The notes under the pieces are model-generated. The model was not told the origin of the DNA, searched no databases, and saw only the letters and a program-made list of their open reading frames with translations. A DNA stretch of 64,000 bases from Nitzschia sp. DOCU1 (lineage: Eukaryota > Bacillariophyta > Bacillariophyceae > Bacillariales > Bacillariaceae), in contig OX595994.1 in NCBI GenBank assembly GCA_951394045.1, positions 1,240,001 to 1,304,000 on the forward strand, read 5' to 3'. Shown here one piece after another: positions 61,244 to 64,000 of the stretch. A program made the translations under genes and the position numbers. Numbering within the stretch: position 1 is the stretch's first letter; each line of letters opens with the position of its first letter.

Positions 61244-63325
61244 CTACGGTTGTACGGCATCTTCCCTGGAAAGTTGCCGCAAGACCCATCCATTCCATGG
61301 ATCTGCTGGAGCAGCTGCTCCTCCTCTGACGGAAAGTGGTTCTTCCTGCAATACCAGATTCATCAAACTCTCGACGGTTTCTCGCGGGTAATAGTAGTAC
61401 AAGGAGGAGGAGGAGGTATCACGGTTGTGGATACCCCCATTCATTCGAGTCGTAGTCGTCGGAAACGTCACGTACGACAAGATAATGGCTTGCAAGGAAT
61501 TTCGAAGCATTTTGCCACCAAAGGTCTGGAAGGGAAATCGATCTTGAAGCAAATGACGAATCCAATCTTCGGCATCTTGATTCCAATATGGATTGGCATG
61601 CTTCCAGAGTCTCAAGAGAGTGGTGATGATCAATGGGACATCGTCACTTGGGCCTGCTGGTCTCAAAGTACTACTAGCCTTCTTCTGTCCTTGGCGTACT
61701 ACTGGATAATGAAATTGTGCCAATCGCCAAAGGACATCGGTGGCAGCCAGGTGATAATCCACTACTACGCTTCGTGGTGAGGATGACGACGCAGAATTCG
61801 ATGCCGTCGTACCAGGATCATCATCATGCCCCGGAATATCCGAGAATCGATGCACCACAAAATGAACAAACTCGGTCCAAAGAGCACGGCTCATGGAAAA
61901 GGAAGTGTTGTTGTTGTTCTTGGCTCCACCATCTTCGTTTTGCAAGAGAGAAAAGGTGGTTGGACGCAGCGATACCAGAAAATTGGTCGCTAATTCGGCG
62001 TACTGAAGAGCCAGCAAGGTGCTATGATCGTCGTCGGAATCATCATAAAGATGCTGGGATGTAGAAGAAGACGATAAGTCTTCTTTCGATGATTCTTGGT
62101 TGTTTCCCGTTGAATGTCCAGCTCTATTGTTCTTGGTACTACCTGCTGCTGTTGAAAGCTCTGGAGTGGCAGCAGTTGCTGCCGCTACTTCGAGCAAGCG
62201 CAAGGAGGACTCGATCAAATGTGCCCCATAGTGTTCGATGCGATCAATGTATGTATCAACATCGCGTCTCAACATGTCTGGAGAACTATATTTGTGTTCA
62301 TGCAAATACCGTTGTTGCAACCAAGCATGGATATCCTTACTGGGTCCCTCCTGATCATCATCTTCGTCGTTGTCACGGGCCCATGTTTTTGCTGTGGCAC
62401 CACCTCGAGCTTTTGTTGGATGATGTGACGACGATGAGGCCGGAGGAGTGAGGGTGTAAAACGCCCAATACTCCATCAAATGATTGATCAAGACGGCAAG
62501 TTCCAAGGGCGGCGGACAGGGTTGTTGTCGTCGTCGTCGTCGTCCCGGCTGCTGCTGCTGCTGCGATTCTTTCTCGAGAGACATGAACAGAATGTGCATG
62601 GCCACAAACAAATCTTGATCCGAATTGAGAATCCATTGAAATTGTTCAGAACAAGTGGCATGGCGTTGAAAGAGTTGCAGCAACTCTAGACAAAACAAGC
62701 CGCTGCTACGAGAAGATGACGCATCCACCTCACTCGGGTGGTCAGCATTATTTTCCAGTTGGAGAAGAACCAAGATTCGATGGAGAATCTTTTGCAGCTC
62801 GGTATTGGCCACATTAGGGGCCTTGTTCAAGAGAGCCATGATACGAGGCATCATATTTTCTTGAACGAGCTGAATACTTGTAGGATCATCAATGTCGTTC
62901 TCCACATTGAGAGTCAACAGAGTCACCAGGTCTTGAATCGTCGTTTGACGGCTGCTACTTTGGTAGCCTTGATGTGGAGGATCATCATCAGTGCTATAGC
63001 TCTGGGCGTTGTTGGTGGGTGAATCATCCTCGAGTTCACCATGGCCGAGACGTCGGCCACAACCAGCATCGGACGAAACAACAACAAGGAATGCAAAATC
63101 GTCACTCTCCAGGATACTTTGAATACGACGAAGACAGCTGCGAATCTCATAGGAACGAGCCGCACGACTATTTTGATTTGCACCGCGTGGTGGCGGCTGT
63201 TGCTGTGACATTGTCGTCATGGTGGCAGCAGCATTAGTATCGGAGTGAAACAGAAGAGACTGCAAATATTCCACGTTTTGATGCAACTGCTCCGATAGAG
63301 CAGCGGCGGCAGCAGTAGACAGCAT
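61244..63325 (-). CDS. Large unknown protein with low-complexity inserts
   Basis: One exon, 693 residues from the ATG at 63325. Helical Leu-rich blocks (SCLRRIQSILESDDF, ALNKAPNVANTELQKILHRI, LELAVLINHLMEYWAFYTL) alternate with Gln-, Arg-, Ser-, Asn- and Asp-rich inserts, including CAG/CTG codon runs at about 62545-62565. The blocks loosely recall armadillo/HEAT repeats but no consensus could be confirmed. No signal peptide or catalytic motif is seen. A soluble scaffold protein is a guess. Its 3' end faces the monooxygenase gene, 121 bases away. Confidence 0.65.
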   Translation of the reverse strand: MLSTAAAAALSEQLHQNVEYLQSLLFHSDTNAAATMTTMSQQQPPPRGANQNSRAARSYEIRSCLRRIQSILESDDFAFLVVVSSDAGCGRRLGHGELEDDSPTNNAQSYSTDDDPPHQGYQSSSRQTTIQDLVTLLTLNVENDIDDPTSIQLVQENMMPRIMALLNKAPNVANTELQKILHRILVLLQLENNADHPSEVDASSSRSSGLFCLELLQLFQRHATCSEQFQWILNSDQDLFVAMHILFMSLEKESQQQQQPGRRRRRQQPCPPPLELAVLINHLMEYWAFYTLTPPASSSSHHPTKARGGATAKTWARDNDEDDDQEGPSKDIHAWLQQRYLHEHKYSSPDMLRRDVDTYIDRIEHYGAHLIESSLRLLEVAAATAATPELSTAAGSTKNNRAGHSTGNNQESSKEDLSSSSTSQHLYDDSDDDHSTLLALQYAELATNFLVSLRPTTFSLLQNEDGGAKNNNNTSFSMSRALWTEFVHFVVHRFSDIPGHDDDPGTTASNSASSSSPRSVVVDYHLAATDVLWRLAQFHYPVVRQGQKKASSTLRPAGPSDDVPLIITTLLRLWKHANPYWNQDAEDWIRHLLQDRFPFQTFGGKMLRNSLQAIILSYVTFPTTTTRMNGGIHNRDTSSSSLYYYYPRETVESLMNLVLQEEPLSVRGGAAAPADPWNGWVLRQLSREDAVQP

Positions 63326-64000
63326 GATATTGTTTCAACTAAAATAGCAAATGGAAAGCTTGAATAATCAGTATTGCAATGCGAATGCAACGGAGGATCA
63401 TCGGCCGCTACTCGTTTGCAAGAAAGAGCCAAAACAAGATCCATCAAGGCATGGCGTCGCAGCATTGCTTGGAGGGAACTTTTTTGGCGGTGAGAAGCGA
63501 AGAAGAAGAATTTCCAAAAGGTACTTTCATAGGCTTTGATGGATGGGACTGGGGGCCGTTAGAAGAATACTGAGGCTATATTGAAAAATGCGCAAGGCAG
63601 GCCACCAGCATACCACGCGTTAAGTATTTGATGTCACGCCCCTAAATATTTCATCCGTTGATTGGATTGAATTGAATTGCGCCATGTCCGTGCCTGAAGA
63701 TAATTCAAATCAATTGAAATAGAGGGACACCCGGATACGCGAGTTCGTCCACTTCATTCATCATTGCAAGTCGTCACGCCTTGCGTACTATCAGTTCTGT
63801 TGTTGTAGCAACAACCCAGCTACTGCTGCATTGCCATCTTTTTCCTTTTCATCCAGCGTGCCATCCCTGACAAAGAGGTTGCATCATCTGCGTTATCGGT
63901 TGTGTTAACAGAGGATAGTTCAGCGCAGTAGTCAATCGTTGCTATCGCCAACAGAAGTGTGGAGAAGTTCTTCCATTGATTAACACTAATACACAACAAT
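63326..64000. other. Upstream region of the last gene, 675 bases
   Basis: Nothing beyond the presumed promoter of the gene at 61244-63325. Short frames on the plus strand have no recognised motif. Confidence 0.35.

Noticed and set aside
61250..63237. Several plus-strand frames opposite the last gene
   Set aside because: They are antisense to a long single-exon frame with coherent composition.

Overview
The window looks like nuclear DNA of a diatom, probably a raphid pennate one. Genes carry short GT-AG introns of about 55-105 bp. Several proteins have signal-peptide-plus-transit leaders of the complex-plastid type (a thylakoid-lumen FKBP, an IGPS-PRAI tryptophan enzyme, a UbiA prenyltransferase). 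One leader sits on an NPL4 homologue, as expected for the symbiont-derived ERAD-like import machinery of red-lineage plastids. The mobile DNA is Copia-type, the retroelement class that dominates diatom genomes. No rRNA, tRNA, CRISPR array or prokaryotic operon was seen.

Region 1 (1-21.6 kb) is accessory DNA. It opens inside a Copia element with intact gag and pol frames and its 3' LTR (1-5927). Then comes a mosaic of gene fragments: a DUF3431 gene whose first codons and upstream DNA were copied from an NTF2-like gene family (6346-7410), a shattered and internally inverted adenylation/carrier/reductase gene (7.46-8.70 kb) and a degenerate F-box-like gene (9.0-9.77 kb). A second, complete Copia element lies on the minus strand (10011-16701). 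Its two 322-bp LTRs differ at one base, yet its coding frames are broken. After a frameshifted gene relic comes a small tandem array of NTF2-like genes (19085-19549 and 20310-20780). They share upstream and downstream modules, and an extra downstream module without a gene follows.

Region 2 (21.6-64 kb) is gene-dense and mostly housekeeping: CoA-disulfide-reductase-like flavoprotein with a rhodanese domain, a small secreted coiled-coil protein, a PHD-like chromatin protein, a UbiA prenyltransferase, ribosomal protein L35, a BCS1-like AAA ATPase, a lumenal FKBP, an IGPS-PRAI fusion, plastid-leader NPL4, a GNAT acetyltransferase, a membrane LNR protein, a CK2-like kinase with a signal peptide, a zinc-finger protein, a membrane-anchored GH3 glucosidase, a DUF2306 protein, HIBADH, EMG1, a flavin monooxygenase and several unknowns. 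A 703-bp foldback element with Mutator-type features (arms of about 300 bp, 9-bp target duplication) sits between the BCS1-like and FKBP genes. Two partial gene duplications abut the 3' ends of working genes: a GNAT tail beside the CK2-like gene, and the BCS1-like gene's own tail, which appears to have supplied its present stop codon.

The observations most worth follow-up are these. (i) In both Copia elements gag and pol share a frame split by one TGA in a shared context, and Pol starts with predicted membrane segments. (ii) A gene family's 5' end has been transferred onto an unrelated gene. (iii) The foldback element could make double-stranded RNA. (iv) An NPL4 and a CK2-like kinase have secretory leaders. 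All functional statements come from reading the sequence and recalling families; no database search was possible.
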